Part shown: in pieces, positions 45,599 through 54,548 of the stretch | Layout: the number at the start of each line of letters is the position of its first letter | Numbering within the stretch: position 1 is the stretch's first letter | Assembly: GCA_030425505.1 (NCBI GenBank) | Contig: JAUIAB010000006.1 | Span: 1 to 64,000 of the forward strand | Length of the DNA stretch: 64,000 bases | Direction of reading: 5' to 3' | Source: Bacteroidia bacterium | GTDB taxonomy: Bacteria; Bacteroidota; Bacteroidia; Cytophagales; Flammeovirgaceae | The notes under the pieces: model-generated | The model's database searches: none | Told to the model about the DNA's origin: nothing | Seen by the model: the letters and a program-made list of their open reading frames with translations, nothing else | Translations under genes and position numbers: made by a program

Positions 45599-45915
45599 TC
45601 TGTTTCATCATAAATCAAATACTGCTTCAACTACCAAAATTAAAAATAGTTTAAGAATATAACCCGAATAATTCGGTACTTATTTAATAGAAATGGGTAA
45701 TTTACTGATTATAAGGTAATTGATTATTCAGGACGTGGGTTAATTGATGCCCCAAACTCGGGAATAAAACATTGCATAATTTGAATAATAAGTATCTTAT
45801 AATCAATAATTTAACATAAAAACTAGACCTCATCATGAATAATCGAATAATGTAAGTTTTCTGGAGCGTTAAAAGACTATGCAGATCAAATAGTATTATA
45901 ATTACGAAAAAAAGA
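45599..45915. other. Gene-free stretch between leader repeat and pssA, with inverted repeat
   Basis: This AT-rich region of about 317 bp has no convincing ORF. It contains arms tgattataaggta (45706-45718) and tatcttataatca (45793-45805), an inverted pair with one mismatch in 13 spaced by 74 bp, and a small palindrome ccgaa-taa-ttcgg at 45664-45676. It could be the remains of a mobile element. The region should also hold a signal for termination of the pssA-operon read or a promoter, but none is clear. Confidence 0.45.
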
Positions 45916-46602
45916 TCATTTAATAAACAGAGAGCTCATCAAATAAAGAGCTAGTATGATAGGGATGCTACTCCATAAGAAAAATAAGATAAGCAACCCT
46001 GAGACCCCAAGAAAAGAAAGTTTTAAAATAGTATTCGTATTCAAAAAAGATTGATCTTTAGATAGCTTCAATGCAAAAAGGGGCATATTAGATACGAGTA
46101 ATATAGAAAAGCCAATAGCTGAGGCACATAGAAAAATAGGATTGGTTATCACATTTTCAAAAAAACCTTTAGAATTAAGGATTAACGGAAAGGAAGCAAA
46201 GAAAATAGCATTAGCAGGAGTTGGCAGCCCTTTAAAAGAAGTAGACTGATCTTCTGAAACGTTGAATTTAGCCAACCGTAAAGCAGAGCATAATGGAATG
46301 ATCAATGCAAGAAAAGAAAAGAAATGCATTTTTTCGTCTAATACAGAATCAAGCAAACTAAAAGCAATCAGACCAGGCAAAATGCCAAAAGTCACCATAT
46401 CTGCCAATGAATCCAGCTCTTTGCCAATAGAAGATTGTACATTTAGCGCTCTTGCTGTTAAACCATCAAAAAAGTCAAAAAAAGCACCTGAAAATATGCA
46501 AAAACTAATGAGGTGAATCTCTCCTGTCTTAAAAAAGTATAATCCAAGGCAACCAGATAATAAGTTTAAACTAGTAATCGTATTGGGTAAAATACTTTTC
46601 AT
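45916..46602 (-). CDS. pssA: CDP-diacylglycerol--serine O-phosphatidyltransferase
   Basis: The enzyme makes phosphatidylserine, the precursor of phosphatidylethanolamine, at the inner membrane. The 228-aa protein carries the CDP-alcohol phosphatidyltransferase motif DG-x2-AR-x8-G-x3-D-x3-D as DGLTAR...GKELDSLAD near 45-67 and has about six membrane helices. psd (decarboxylase) is not adjacent. It follows the MBL hydrolase gene by 6 bp, forming a three-gene operon with it and the saccharopine dehydrogenase-like gene. Confidence 0.93.
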   Translation of the reverse strand: MKSILPNTITSLNLLSGCLGLYFFKTGEIHLISFCIFSGAFFDFFDGLTARALNVQSSIGKELDSLADMVTFGILPGLIAFSLLDSVLDEKMHFFSFLALIIPLCSALRLAKFNVSEDQSTSFKGLPTPANAIFFASFPLILNSKGFFENVITNPIFLCASAIGFSILLVSNMPLFALKLSKDQSFLNTNTILKLSFLGVSGLLILFFLWSSIPIILALYLMSSLFIK

Positions 46603-46608
46603 TATAGA

Positions 46609-47250
46609 CTATCGAACGAATGGATTATATTGCTTTTCATGATGGATAGTTGTTGTTTCTCCATGCCCACAATAAATAATAGTATCTGGGGGTAGTTGGT
46701 ACATTACTTCTTTTATGCTTTTCTCCAGAGTTTCGTGGTTGCCACCAGGTAAATCTGTTCTACCAATACTTTCTTTGAATAACACATCTCCACTAAAACA
46801 CACTTTTTCACTTTCGTGGTAAAAGGCTACATGTCCTTCAGAATGCCCAGGTACAAACAATACTTTGAACTTCGTTTTCCCAAAAGAGATTACTTCATTT
46901 TGCTTGATCAAATGATCTGGCTCAGATGCTTCGTAATTATTTACACCATACATAGGCGCATAAAGAGGAACAGAATTTAACCCTGCAACTTCTCCTTCAG
47001 GAATAGCCAGCATTCCATTAAAAGTGCTTTTTGCAAAACTATTGCCTAAAACATGATCAATATGACAGTGCGTGTTAAGAATATATTTAATATTCAAATC
47101 AAGCGACTCTACGTATTTCTGTAGTTGTTTTCTTTCTTCCTGGCTTTCACATCCGGGGTCGATAATAACACCTTCTTTTGTTTCATCATGAACTACGTAC
47201 GTATTCTCTGCAAAAGCATTAAAAGTAAACTCTCGAATGGTTAAAGACAT
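46609..47250 (-). CDS. MBL-fold metallo-hydrolase (glyoxalase II-like)
   Basis: This 213-aa metallo-beta-lactamase fold enzyme has the di-zinc motif THCHIDHVLG near 59-68, VPGHSEGHVAFY near 131-142, and the later Asp and His ligands FSGDVLF and YCGHGETT. It resembles YcbL/hydroxyacylglutathione hydrolase-like enzymes that hydrolyse thioesters; the real substrate is unknown. It is 4 bp behind the saccharopine dehydrogenase-like gene in the same direction. Confidence 0.88.
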   Translation of the reverse strand: MSLTIREFTFNAFAENTYVVHDETKEGVIIDPGCESQEERKQLQKYVESLDLNIKYILNTHCHIDHVLGNSFAKSTFNGMLAIPEGEVAGLNSVPLYAPMYGVNNYEASEPDHLIKQNEVISFGKTKFKVLFVPGHSEGHVAFYHESEKVCFSGDVLFKESIGRTDLPGGNHETLEKSIKEVMYQLPPDTIIYCGHGETTTIHHEKQYNPFVR

Positions 47251-47254
47251 AGTA

Positions 47255-48583
47255 TCAAGCGTTAATAGTTTTTTCAGACTCTATAAAATTAATGCCAAAG
47301 GTTTTTAGTTCTTTAAGAATTGGCTCGTAAATATTTTTTATTACTGGAATAACCACCCCTTTTCCGAAACTATTGCCTTCTAAAAATCTTTTTGCAGCTA
47401 TTCCAATTGGTAATCCCACTGTTTTAGCCATTGCAGTGCTTAAAGAATCATCTCCAGTTATTGCTAGATAAGACAAGAGCCTTTTCGAAGCACCGTTCAA
47501 TATGTAATCAAACTTGTGCCACATTACAATCATATCTTTTTCTTTTTTTGATATTGTCCACTTCTTTTTTAAGATATGCTCTAATATTTGTGCAGGAGTT
47601 CCAGAGTCCAGACCAACTAATTCATCACTAAATATTCCAGACCATCGGAGTTTATACATTTCGATAGACTCAATTTCAAACCCCATATAGTGAGCAAGCT
47701 TCAATTCAACAGAATCACTAGGATTGTAGTACAGAAATGAATTAATGAAGTCGCGATGTGTCATTTTGCTAACATTCCTCATTTCGTAGGAATCTTCTGT
47801 AGCTCCTAGTTGTACAAAAGTGTCCCACGCCTTGCAGAATCCGACTCTTCGCAGTGTACCTCTATATAATGTCTTAATATTATCGAGCTGGTATAGATCT
47901 TTATATTTTAAAGAATCTCTATTGGCATATCCTTCAAAATAACCATGTCCAGGGATATGAATAACTTCAGTTCTTCTGAACAATCGATGATAGGGGATGT
48001 ATTTATACTTTCCTTCCTGTATAAACTGCGAATTCCCGCTACCAGCGAGTACAACGTTTCTTGGATTCCAAGTAAACTTATACTCCCAAGGGTTGTCTTC
48101 ATGGTTAGGTGCAAGTAGCCCACCAGTAAATGTCTCAAAATGAGTTATTTCACCTCCTTCTCCTCTGATTTTATCCATCACTTGCATAGCAGACATATGA
48201 TCTATTCCCGGATCGAGTCCACACTCCATCAAAACAGTTATGCCCTTTTCAACTGCTTCATCATGAAAAGATTGAATCTCGGGAGAGGCATACGATGCAG
48301 TAATCAAAGATTTTTTGTGTTGCAAGCAAGACTTTAAAACAAGTGAGTGAAAACGAACAGGAACCATGGAAATAACCAAATCAGCCTCTTGAACAAGTTC
48401 ATTTCTATGGTCTTCATCCTGAATATTTACTTTCTCAAAAAGAGTATTATCAGGAATTACAAAATCTGGTTGTTTTAAATCAGCAGTAGTAATTTGGATA
48501 GGCTCACCTAATGAAACCTTTGATAAATAGTGTATCAAAGAATAGGCTGACCTTCCTGCACCAAAAATGAGTACTTTTTTCAC
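47255..48583 (-). CDS. Saccharopine dehydrogenase family protein (Lys9-like)
   Basis: This 442-aa NAD(P)-dependent oxidoreductase has an N-terminal Rossmann fold (VLIFGAGRSAYSLIHYL at 4-20) and a C-terminal catalytic region with LMECGLDPGIDHMSAMQVMD near 115-134, characteristic of saccharopine dehydrogenase (glutamate-forming). In Bacteroidota this may serve lysine breakdown. Partners for that pathway are not in the window. It is the first gene of the operon with the MBL hydrolase and pssA. Confidence 0.88.
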   Translation of the reverse strand: MKKVLIFGAGRSAYSLIHYLSKVSLGEPIQITTADLKQPDFVIPDNTLFEKVNIQDEDHRNELVQEADLVISMVPVRFHSLVLKSCLQHKKSLITASYASPEIQSFHDEAVEKGITVLMECGLDPGIDHMSAMQVMDKIRGEGGEITHFETFTGGLLAPNHEDNPWEYKFTWNPRNVVLAGSGNSQFIQEGKYKYIPYHRLFRRTEVIHIPGHGYFEGYANRDSLKYKDLYQLDNIKTLYRGTLRRVGFCKAWDTFVQLGATEDSYEMRNVSKMTHRDFINSFLYYNPSDSVELKLAHYMGFEIESIEMYKLRWSGIFSDELVGLDSGTPAQILEHILKKKWTISKKEKDMIVMWHKFDYILNGASKRLLSYLAITGDDSLSTAMAKTVGLPIGIAAKRFLEGNSFGKGVVIPVIKNIYEPILKELKTFGINFIESEKTINA

Positions 48584-48662
48584 AAATTAGAAATTTTAAA
48601 ATCTAAACGTTAAGACAAATAAAGGTTGAATAAGTAAATCTTCAAAAAAAGACGATATAAAC

Positions 48663-50366
48663 TTAAACAGTACAATTTTGCAACATGTCCAGATAAGCTT
48701 TAGAACTAACATTTGCATTTGACTCCACCTCAATAACCATGGAGTTATTTTGTTTGCTCACAAATTCTGGCAACAACAGGTCAAATGCTTCAGAGTCAGT
48801 AATATTTTGATACTTAAAGTTAGTATCTGCTAAGGTGTTTTTGCCATTTAGGGTTTGCTTAGAGGAAAAGAAAAGGTCATTTTCTGGTAAACTTCTTGGG
48901 TCTTCAATTACTTTGAAAATTCCCCCTCCATGATCATTTAGTAGTAGAATTCTTAAATTGTTGGATAGGTAGTTATTCCAAAGAGCATTTCTATCGTACA
49001 AAAATGCCATATCGCCAATAATTACAAAATGAAGCATATCTGGATTGGCAATGGCATGACCAACCGCTGTACTTAGGCAACCGTCTATTCCACTTGTACC
49101 TCTATTAGCAAAAACTTTTACTCTTTTACTTTTTGCTAGTCCAATACTATTGGCATAGCGAACAGACATGCTATTTGCTAAGTGCAGTGAGCAGTTGTCG
49201 GGCATACTTTGAAGAAGCTTGAAAACCGCATCTATTTCTGTAAACTCCTCTTTCCTTTTAAGAAAGAAAAGGTTTAGTTTTTCTTTGACCTTATGATCAA
49301 AATCGACACGTTGTTTACTAAAACCTTCTGCTTTAGAAGTCCACTTCTTTATTTTTAGCTCATTGAAGAAATACTCTGGTGATACCTGAATATGATCTGT
49401 GCAGCTCTGAAAAACATCTGCAATAGTACCTTTTTCCTGAATATGCCAATGCTTTTTGGGTTTGTTTTTCCTTATATAAAGTTTAAGCTTTTTAGAAAGA
49501 AAATTATCTCCATAAGTAATTAAAAGGTCTGGCTTCAAACTTTCAATTTGATCACCCCAAAGTTCATGGTTTTGTAAAGAGTTTTCACAGTTGTGAAAAT
49601 TGGAAGTAATATCTGCAACAACTGGGATTCTTAAACTGCCCACAGCTTCTACAAGAGTATCACTCCAGCTGCCTTGACCTGCAACAATTAAGATTTTATC
49701 CTTTTTATCTAAGCCCTTAATTATTTCGTCCCATTGTGGTTCGTCTAAAATAGCCTTTGAAGGCCATAGTTTAATGACTTTAGATTCACTTTCTTTAACT
49801 AAAAGATCATTTTTAGGATAAAATGGTTCTCGAATTGGGAAGTTAATATGCACAGGGGCAAGGGGAAAAGTACTAGCTTCAATAGCTGCCTCACATACTA
49901 TCCTCTCTAAATACCAAACTTTATCTTCATGCAAATAATCATCTGGTGCTTGAAAAGATTTTTTGCAAAACTTTTGAAATATACCTGCCTGATCTATTGC
50001 TTGTCCATCTTGTTGACCAATCCATTCTGCTGGGCGATCTGCTGTGAGTACAATCAGTGGAATCTTTTGATAATGCGCTTCGGCTAGTGCTGGAGCATAA
50101 TTCAAAACCGCAGTACCAGAAGTGCAAACTAAAACGCAAGCGCTCCTTTTTCCCTGGCTAATTCCTAAACCAATATAGGCAGCGGATCTTTCATCACTTA
50201 CTGCATAACTATTAAATGATTTATTTCTGCTAAAAGCTAATGTAAGTGGAGCACAGCGAGAACCTGGAGATAGCACAACATTACTAATACCATAATGAGA
50301 TAAAATATCAGGCACTTTCCATAGTGCTTGATAGGGGTAGTTAGATGAAGAATCTTTTACAGGCAA
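48663..50366 (-). CDS. menD: SEPHCHC synthase (menaquinone biosynthesis)
   Basis: MenD joins isochorismate and 2-oxoglutarate with thiamine diphosphate, an early step of menaquinone synthesis. The 567-aa protein has the N-terminal pyrophosphate-side domain (LSPGSRCAPLTLAFSRN near 33-49, CTSGTAVLNYAPALAEA near 80), a central domain, and the ThDP/Mg domain near 450 with GDMAFLYDRNALW. Other men genes are absent locally. Its promoter may lie inside the start of the divergent SIMPL gene. Confidence 0.95.
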   Translation of the reverse strand: MPVKDSSSNYPYQALWKVPDILSHYGISNVVLSPGSRCAPLTLAFSRNKSFNSYAVSDERSAAYIGLGISQGKRSACVLVCTSGTAVLNYAPALAEAHYQKIPLIVLTADRPAEWIGQQDGQAIDQAGIFQKFCKKSFQAPDDYLHEDKVWYLERIVCEAAIEASTFPLAPVHINFPIREPFYPKNDLLVKESESKVIKLWPSKAILDEPQWDEIIKGLDKKDKILIVAGQGSWSDTLVEAVGSLRIPVVADITSNFHNCENSLQNHELWGDQIESLKPDLLITYGDNFLSKKLKLYIRKNKPKKHWHIQEKGTIADVFQSCTDHIQVSPEYFFNELKIKKWTSKAEGFSKQRVDFDHKVKEKLNLFFLKRKEEFTEIDAVFKLLQSMPDNCSLHLANSMSVRYANSIGLAKSKRVKVFANRGTSGIDGCLSTAVGHAIANPDMLHFVIIGDMAFLYDRNALWNNYLSNNLRILLLNDHGGGIFKVIEDPRSLPENDLFFSSKQTLNGKNTLADTNFKYQNITDSEAFDLLLPEFVSKQNNSMVIEVESNANVSSKAYLDMLQNCTV

Positions 50367-50487
50367 AACTCAGACTCAAAAATTAAACTATTAAAGGTAA
50401 TGATGAAAAACTTTGTAAGGAAGTATAGTTCAAAGGGTATGTCTTTGTAACTTTGATAATTAAACTAGTGAGACAATATTTTTTTGC

Positions 50488-50516
50488 CAAAATTATAAAC
50501 TCTAATGGGCGATCAA
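50488..50516 (-). promoter_or_regulatory. Candidate promoter for menD
   Basis: On the minus strand TTG (plus strand CAA 50514-50516) and TAATTTTG (plus strand CAAAATTA 50488-50495) are 18 bp apart, matching TTG-N17-23-TAnnTTTG. It would give a leader of roughly 115 nt before menD and overlaps the first codons of the divergent gene at 50505. Confidence 0.33.
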
Positions 50517-51092
50517 GATTCTATTGAAGTAACAGGTTTTGCTAATTATGATGTAATTCCAGATGAGATATACTTATCGGTATACTTTAAACTAGAGGAG
50601 GGGGATAATATTCAGGAATTTGAATTTAACTTATCCAATGAAATCAGAGAGAACGGAGCAGAAATAATCATTTTTAATATTGAAGCGTACGATGGCGGAG
50701 AGTTTTCAGGTCTTTCAAAACAGATTGGATGCAAAATAAAAGTAGATACCCTTGACGCAGTGATAGGGTTAATCAATAGTCTGAAAGATTACGGTATCTC
50801 TAACTTAGTAATTACCAATTTTGGGTACTCTAAGGCAGAACAAGTATTCTCCAAAATAGCTAAAGAAGCTTTTGAAGATGCAAAGAAAAAGGCTGGCATT
50901 TATACCTCATTTTCCGACAGAAAGCTTGGAAAAGTTATAAGAATAATTGATCAATCTGAGCCAGTTCAGCAAGGTCTCTTCTATAGTGAAAAGTTCAACT
51001 TCAATCTTTCTAACCTTTTAGCTAACCCAAATAAAATTTCGCCTACAGTTTCTCTAACCTCAAGACTTATTGTTTGTTTTGAACTATTGTAA
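50505..51092 (+). CDS. SIMPL-domain (DUF541) protein
   Basis: This 195-aa protein belongs to the SIMPL/YggE family (ITVTGFANYDVIPDEIYLSVYFK-type start at about 6-29, then TNFGYSKAEQVFSKIAKEAFEDAKKKAG near 105-132). Family members are mostly periplasmic and form barrel-like oligomers; a role in oxidative stress has been suggested for E. coli YggE. Oddly, no signal peptide is visible here, so the protein seems to be cytoplasmic or uses an upstream start not seen. Confidence 0.8.
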   Translation: MGDQDSIEVTGFANYDVIPDEIYLSVYFKLEEGDNIQEFEFNLSNEIRENGAEIIIFNIEAYDGGEFSGLSKQIGCKIKVDTLDAVIGLINSLKDYGISNLVITNFGYSKAEQVFSKIAKEAFEDAKKKAGIYTSFSDRKLGKVIRIIDQSEPVQQGLFYSEKFNFNLSNLLANPNKISPTVSLTSRLIVCFELL

Positions 51093-51176
51093 CGAATAAC
51101 GAAAAAAGAAGACTTCATAGAAACCTTCTTTTAAGTAGTTTCAAATCAATATGATTTGTCCAACCGTGTACTATTT

Positions 51177-51692
51177 TTAAAACCTTTTCCCAACATTTAT
51201 TCCTACCCTGGGATAAGACGCACTAATTTTATCTCTATTGCTAAAATTTCTGCCTGCACCCGCATAGATTTCACCAACCCAATTGCTTTTGTTTAATAGT
51301 TTTACACCAATAGCAATTCCTAAGCCTGCTCCCATTTTGGTGTGGTTTCTAGTATCACTATTGTTTAATAAAAGATGGTTGTATTCTTCTTCTGAATAAA
51401 TTGCACCATTTCCTTCAATAAAAAAACCAGCAGCTTCTTTTTTTCCAAAATACAATCGGTAGTATGGTGTAACTATAAACTTTAGATAAGCGTCGTCTTC
51501 TGTGCTAAAAGATGCTGAAATCCCAAAAGCAGTTTCTCCATTTAATATCCTCTCAAAAGTAATTTCAGGCATGCCAGCTAAGAGATATGGCACATTTACT
51601 TTAATTTCATTTTTTGGCTTACTCTCTTCTGCTTGAGAATAAGACTTTGATAAGAACAATGTCAAACAAATAATTGTCAATAACTTTTTCAT
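51177..51692 (-). CDS. Predicted outer-membrane beta-barrel protein
   Basis: This 171-aa protein has a clear signal peptide (1-19, ending SKSYSQ) and then strands such as YLLAGMPEITFERIL, FIVTPYYRLYFG and the final ASYPRVGINVGKRF, compatible with a small outer-membrane barrel. It follows a 153-aa envelope gene by 6 bp. No family name can be given. Confidence 0.7.
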   Translation of the reverse strand: MKKLLTIICLTLFLSKSYSQAEESKPKNEIKVNVPYLLAGMPEITFERILNGETAFGISASFSTEDDAYLKFIVTPYYRLYFGKKEAAGFFIEGNGAIYSEEEYNHLLLNNSDTRNHTKMGAGLGIAIGVKLLNKSNWVGEIYAGAGRNFSNRDKISASYPRVGINVGKRF

Positions 51693-51698
51693 GGTTGG

Positions 51699-52160
51699 TT
51701 AAATTTTTGATCTTTTAAAAACAAAACGAGTGATAAAGATTCCGTTTAAATCTTTTCCTCCAGAACTACTTTCAACCCCACTTGTTACGTGAATTAATTC
51801 CCATCCATCTTCCGCCATTTGATCAAGTTTTGAAGATATTTGCGCATCGTTAGAAGCAATGTTTTGGAAATTAATACCTGTTAAGCTGTAGAAGTTCAGT
51901 AGCTTAGCTTCTGAGAACTTATCTACTCTTGTATCTTTTCTCTTGATTGCTGCCTGACCATTCTTCTTACCATTAGTTCTTTCTGTAGTAAAATCCTCTA
52001 CATCTACGTCTGTCTTGTTTTCGATTATTCTTGACCTTCCAAGTCCAAGTGGTACAATAGATTCAACTACGGTAATTACTTTGTAAGATGGCTTTTCATT
52101 AGCTCTAGAAAAAAGCACTGTTCCTAAAAAAATGGAAAACGCTAAAAATAAATTTTTCAT
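51699..52160 (-). CDS. Secreted protein with DUF4177-like segment
   Basis: This 153-aa protein has a signal peptide (about 1-20) and a C-terminal segment, LDQMAEDGWELIHVTSG followed by ITRFVFKR, similar to the 'GWEL' core of DUF4177-type proteins. It lacks a lipobox or membrane helix. The function is unknown. It is upstream of and probably cotranscribed with the 171-aa outer-membrane protein gene. It is divergent from the riboswitch-btuB region. Confidence 0.6.
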   Translation of the reverse strand: MKNLFLAFSIFLGTVLFSRANEKPSYKVITVVESIVPLGLGRSRIIENKTDVDVEDFTTERTNGKKNGQAAIKRKDTRVDKFSEAKLLNFYSLTGINFQNIASNDAQISSKLDQMAEDGWELIHVTSGVESSSGGKDLNGIFITRFVFKRSKI

Positions 52161-52329
52161 AATTTTTAAACTTTTTAATCTTCCCTTTTACGACAAAGGG
52201 TTTTTGACTATAGACATTTATTTAGTAAAAGAATTTTTAAGACACTGATAACGAGATTATTAAAATTTTGTTAGGGTTTGTGTTATTAAATCCTGTGTAG
52301 ATAATCCAAAAAGTTTATTTCTTTGCAGA

Positions 52330-52540
52330 ATTGGTAACCTTCTCTTTTTCGAGAGAAAGTTTTAAAAGGGAATGCTGTGAAATACAGTAGCTGTCCCCGC
52401 AACTGTGAGTTAGAAGTCATCTGTTATCAACACCATTGCCACTGTCATTTCTAGTGATGGGAAGGCGATAGCAGATTAACAAGCCAGGAGACCTGCCAAT
52501 ATGGTTTTTTTAGGTTGCTTTCGGGTGAAAAGCAACGTGA
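52330..52540 (+). promoter_or_regulatory. Cobalamin (B12) riboswitch
   Basis: The core has the class signature: a ggaatgctgtgaaa block at 52369-52382, the conserved ctgtccccgcaactgtgag at 52391-52409, gaaggcg at 52461-52467 and the B12 box agccaggagacctgcc at 52482-52497. After it an 8-bp hairpin (52514-52521 with 52529-52536) has loop cgggtga whose CGGG could pair with CCCG at 52396-52399, the L5-L13 kissing interaction. The hairpin stands just before the btuB start, so B12 would likely block translation. Confidence 0.92.
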
Positions 52541-52559
52541 TCTTATAAATAAGTAACCT

Positions 52560-54524
52560 TTGTTAGGCTTTAGAAAAAGGCTTTTATTATTTGTATTACT
52601 AATTGTATCGTTTGGTGCAGAATCTTCTATATTCTCTCATCAACAAGATACAAGCAAAGCAACTGTATTAGAAGAAGTTAAAATCAAAGATAAATACATA
52701 AAAAATCTAACAGTTGGTCATAAAACCTATGTGGTAGATACCTTAAGTCTTCAACTAGCAAACTCAAGTAATTTAACCAGTATGCTTGGAAATTTAGGGT
52801 ATGGAAACCTCAGATCGTATGGGCTTGGAGGGGTAGCAACTGCTTCTTTTAGAGGAACGGTCGCAAGTCATACCGCCATTTTGTGGAACGGAATAAACCT
52901 ACAAAATTCCTTATCAGGATTACAAGATCTAAGCTTAGTGCCTGTAAGCTTTGTTGATAATATCCAGCTGCAAATGGGAGGCTCTGCTAGCTTATACGGC
53001 AGTGGAGCTATGGGAGGGATTATTCATCTGGATAACAAATCAACTTTTAGTAGAGGATTAAGCCTGAGAACCTTTCAGGGTATAGGCTCATTCGGAAAAT
53101 ACTACCAAGACTATTCTGTTGAATGGAGTGGCGCTAAATTCATCAGTAAAACTAAATTTTTCTGCAACAAAGCAACAAATGACTTTCCATACACAAACAA
53201 CTACAAATTTCCATCAGTAGAAGAACGAAGAGAACGTTCAACCGTGAATCAATATGGGGTTTTACAACAAAACTATTGGAAGGTAAATAACCAAAATATT
53301 GTTGGGATTAATCTTTGGTACCAGGATAATAATGTTGAAGTACCGAACCCCATTAGCGTACCCAAAAAGACCGAAGCTAAGCAAAAGGATGAATTTTATA
53401 GAGTACTACTCAACTGGAAACATACTGGATCTTTTTTCGATTTATCCTACAAATCATTCTACACCAACCATGACCTTGATTTTTCTGATCTTTCCGATAG
53501 CGTCAACTCCAGTAACTACTTCCTTTCAACTATTAACAAAATAGACCTAAATGTGCCTCTGAAAAATCATTTTGATATAACCTTTGGTCTTAATCATACT
53601 TATGAAAAAGCTATAGTTGATGACTTTGGGTCTCAAGAGCCAACAAGAAATAGAATAGTTACAAAAGGAGCGTTAAGGTATGAGTCAAAAAATGAGAAAA
53701 TAATAAGTGCAGTTAGCGTAATAAAAGAATTTATTAATGGTTCTTCTAATCCCTTAGGTGCTTCACTGGGCTTTCAGTTTCAGCTCTCTGCTTTAAAGTT
53801 TTTTGGGAATACTTCCAGAAATTATAGAATCCCCACATTCAACGACCTGTACTGGAGGGGGAACTATGCTAAAGGAAACCCTAATTTGAGTAGTGAAACC
53901 TCCTGGAATCAAGAAATAGGAGTGTCGTATCATAAAAAACTAGATCTAAAAGGGCAAAAAGTACAGTTTAATTCAAGCATAACGGGCTTCAATATAGATG
54001 TCGATAATTGGATACTTTGGGCGGAAGATGAGCAATCCATTTGGTCTCCTGAAAATATAAAACGTGTATGGTCAAGAGGATTAGAATTAGATCTATCAGT
54101 TAGTACCTCATTCCGTTCTGTTTATTTCAATCTGCAAGGTATGTATACCTTTTCGAAAGTAACTAATCGTGAAATCAAAGAAAGCCAAAACAGCAATGAA
54201 ATAGGAAAGCAACTAATCTATACGCCACTTCATCAAGCAGGAGGAAGACTTAGAATAGCTTGGAAGAAAATGAGACTTCTAACATCTTACAACTTCACAG
54301 GAAAGCAATATACCGATGGCTCAAATAGTGAAGTAACAGCAATAAAACCTTTCCATGTAGTTAATTTTTTTCTTACAAGAAGCATTAGAATTCAGCGTTT
54401 TTCTGGAAGAATTCAGTTTGAAATCAATAACATATTTAACGAAAGATATGAGAGAAGAAGGGCATACCCAATGCCAGGTAGAAACTATCAGTTAGGACTG
54501 AATATAGAATTTAATAAGAGCTAA
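52560..54524 (+). CDS. btuB: TonB-dependent vitamin B12 receptor BtuB
   Basis: This outer-membrane receptor imports corrinoids with energy from TonB. The 654-aa protein has a signal peptide (about 1-22) and a plug domain with SYGLGGVATASFRGT near 83, followed by SASLYGSGAMGGIIHL near 143 and a 22-strand barrel ending in the family C-terminus QLGLNIEFNKS. The start is TTG at 52560: it gives the signal peptide, while the next ATG lies inside the plug. The riboswitch in front supports the B12 substrate. It is followed by a surface lipoprotein gene. Confidence 0.9.
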   Translation: MLGFRKRLLLFVLLIVSFGAESSIFSHQQDTSKATVLEEVKIKDKYIKNLTVGHKTYVVDTLSLQLANSSNLTSMLGNLGYGNLRSYGLGGVATASFRGTVASHTAILWNGINLQNSLSGLQDLSLVPVSFVDNIQLQMGGSASLYGSGAMGGIIHLDNKSTFSRGLSLRTFQGIGSFGKYYQDYSVEWSGAKFISKTKFFCNKATNDFPYTNNYKFPSVEERRERSTVNQYGVLQQNYWKVNNQNIVGINLWYQDNNVEVPNPISVPKKTEAKQKDEFYRVLLNWKHTGSFFDLSYKSFYTNHDLDFSDLSDSVNSSNYFLSTINKIDLNVPLKNHFDITFGLNHTYEKAIVDDFGSQEPTRNRIVTKGALRYESKNEKIISAVSVIKEFINGSSNPLGASLGFQFQLSALKFFGNTSRNYRIPTFNDLYWRGNYAKGNPNLSSETSWNQEIGVSYHKKLDLKGQKVQFNSSITGFNIDVDNWILWAEDEQSIWSPENIKRVWSRGLELDLSVSTSFRSVYFNLQGMYTFSKVTNREIKESQNSNEIGKQLIYTPLHQAGGRLRIAWKKMRLLTSYNFTGKQYTDGSNSEVTAIKPFHVVNFFLTRSIRIQRFSGRIQFEINNIFNERYERRRAYPMPGRNYQLGLNIEFNKS

Positions 54525-54548
54525 AATTTAAATAAACCAATAAAGAAG

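Noticed and set aside
51103-51133. Hairpin aaaagaag/cttctttt between the SIMPL gene and the convergent barrel gene as a shared terminator
   Set aside because: Only about 8 A/T-rich pairs with an interrupted loop; too weak to annotate.
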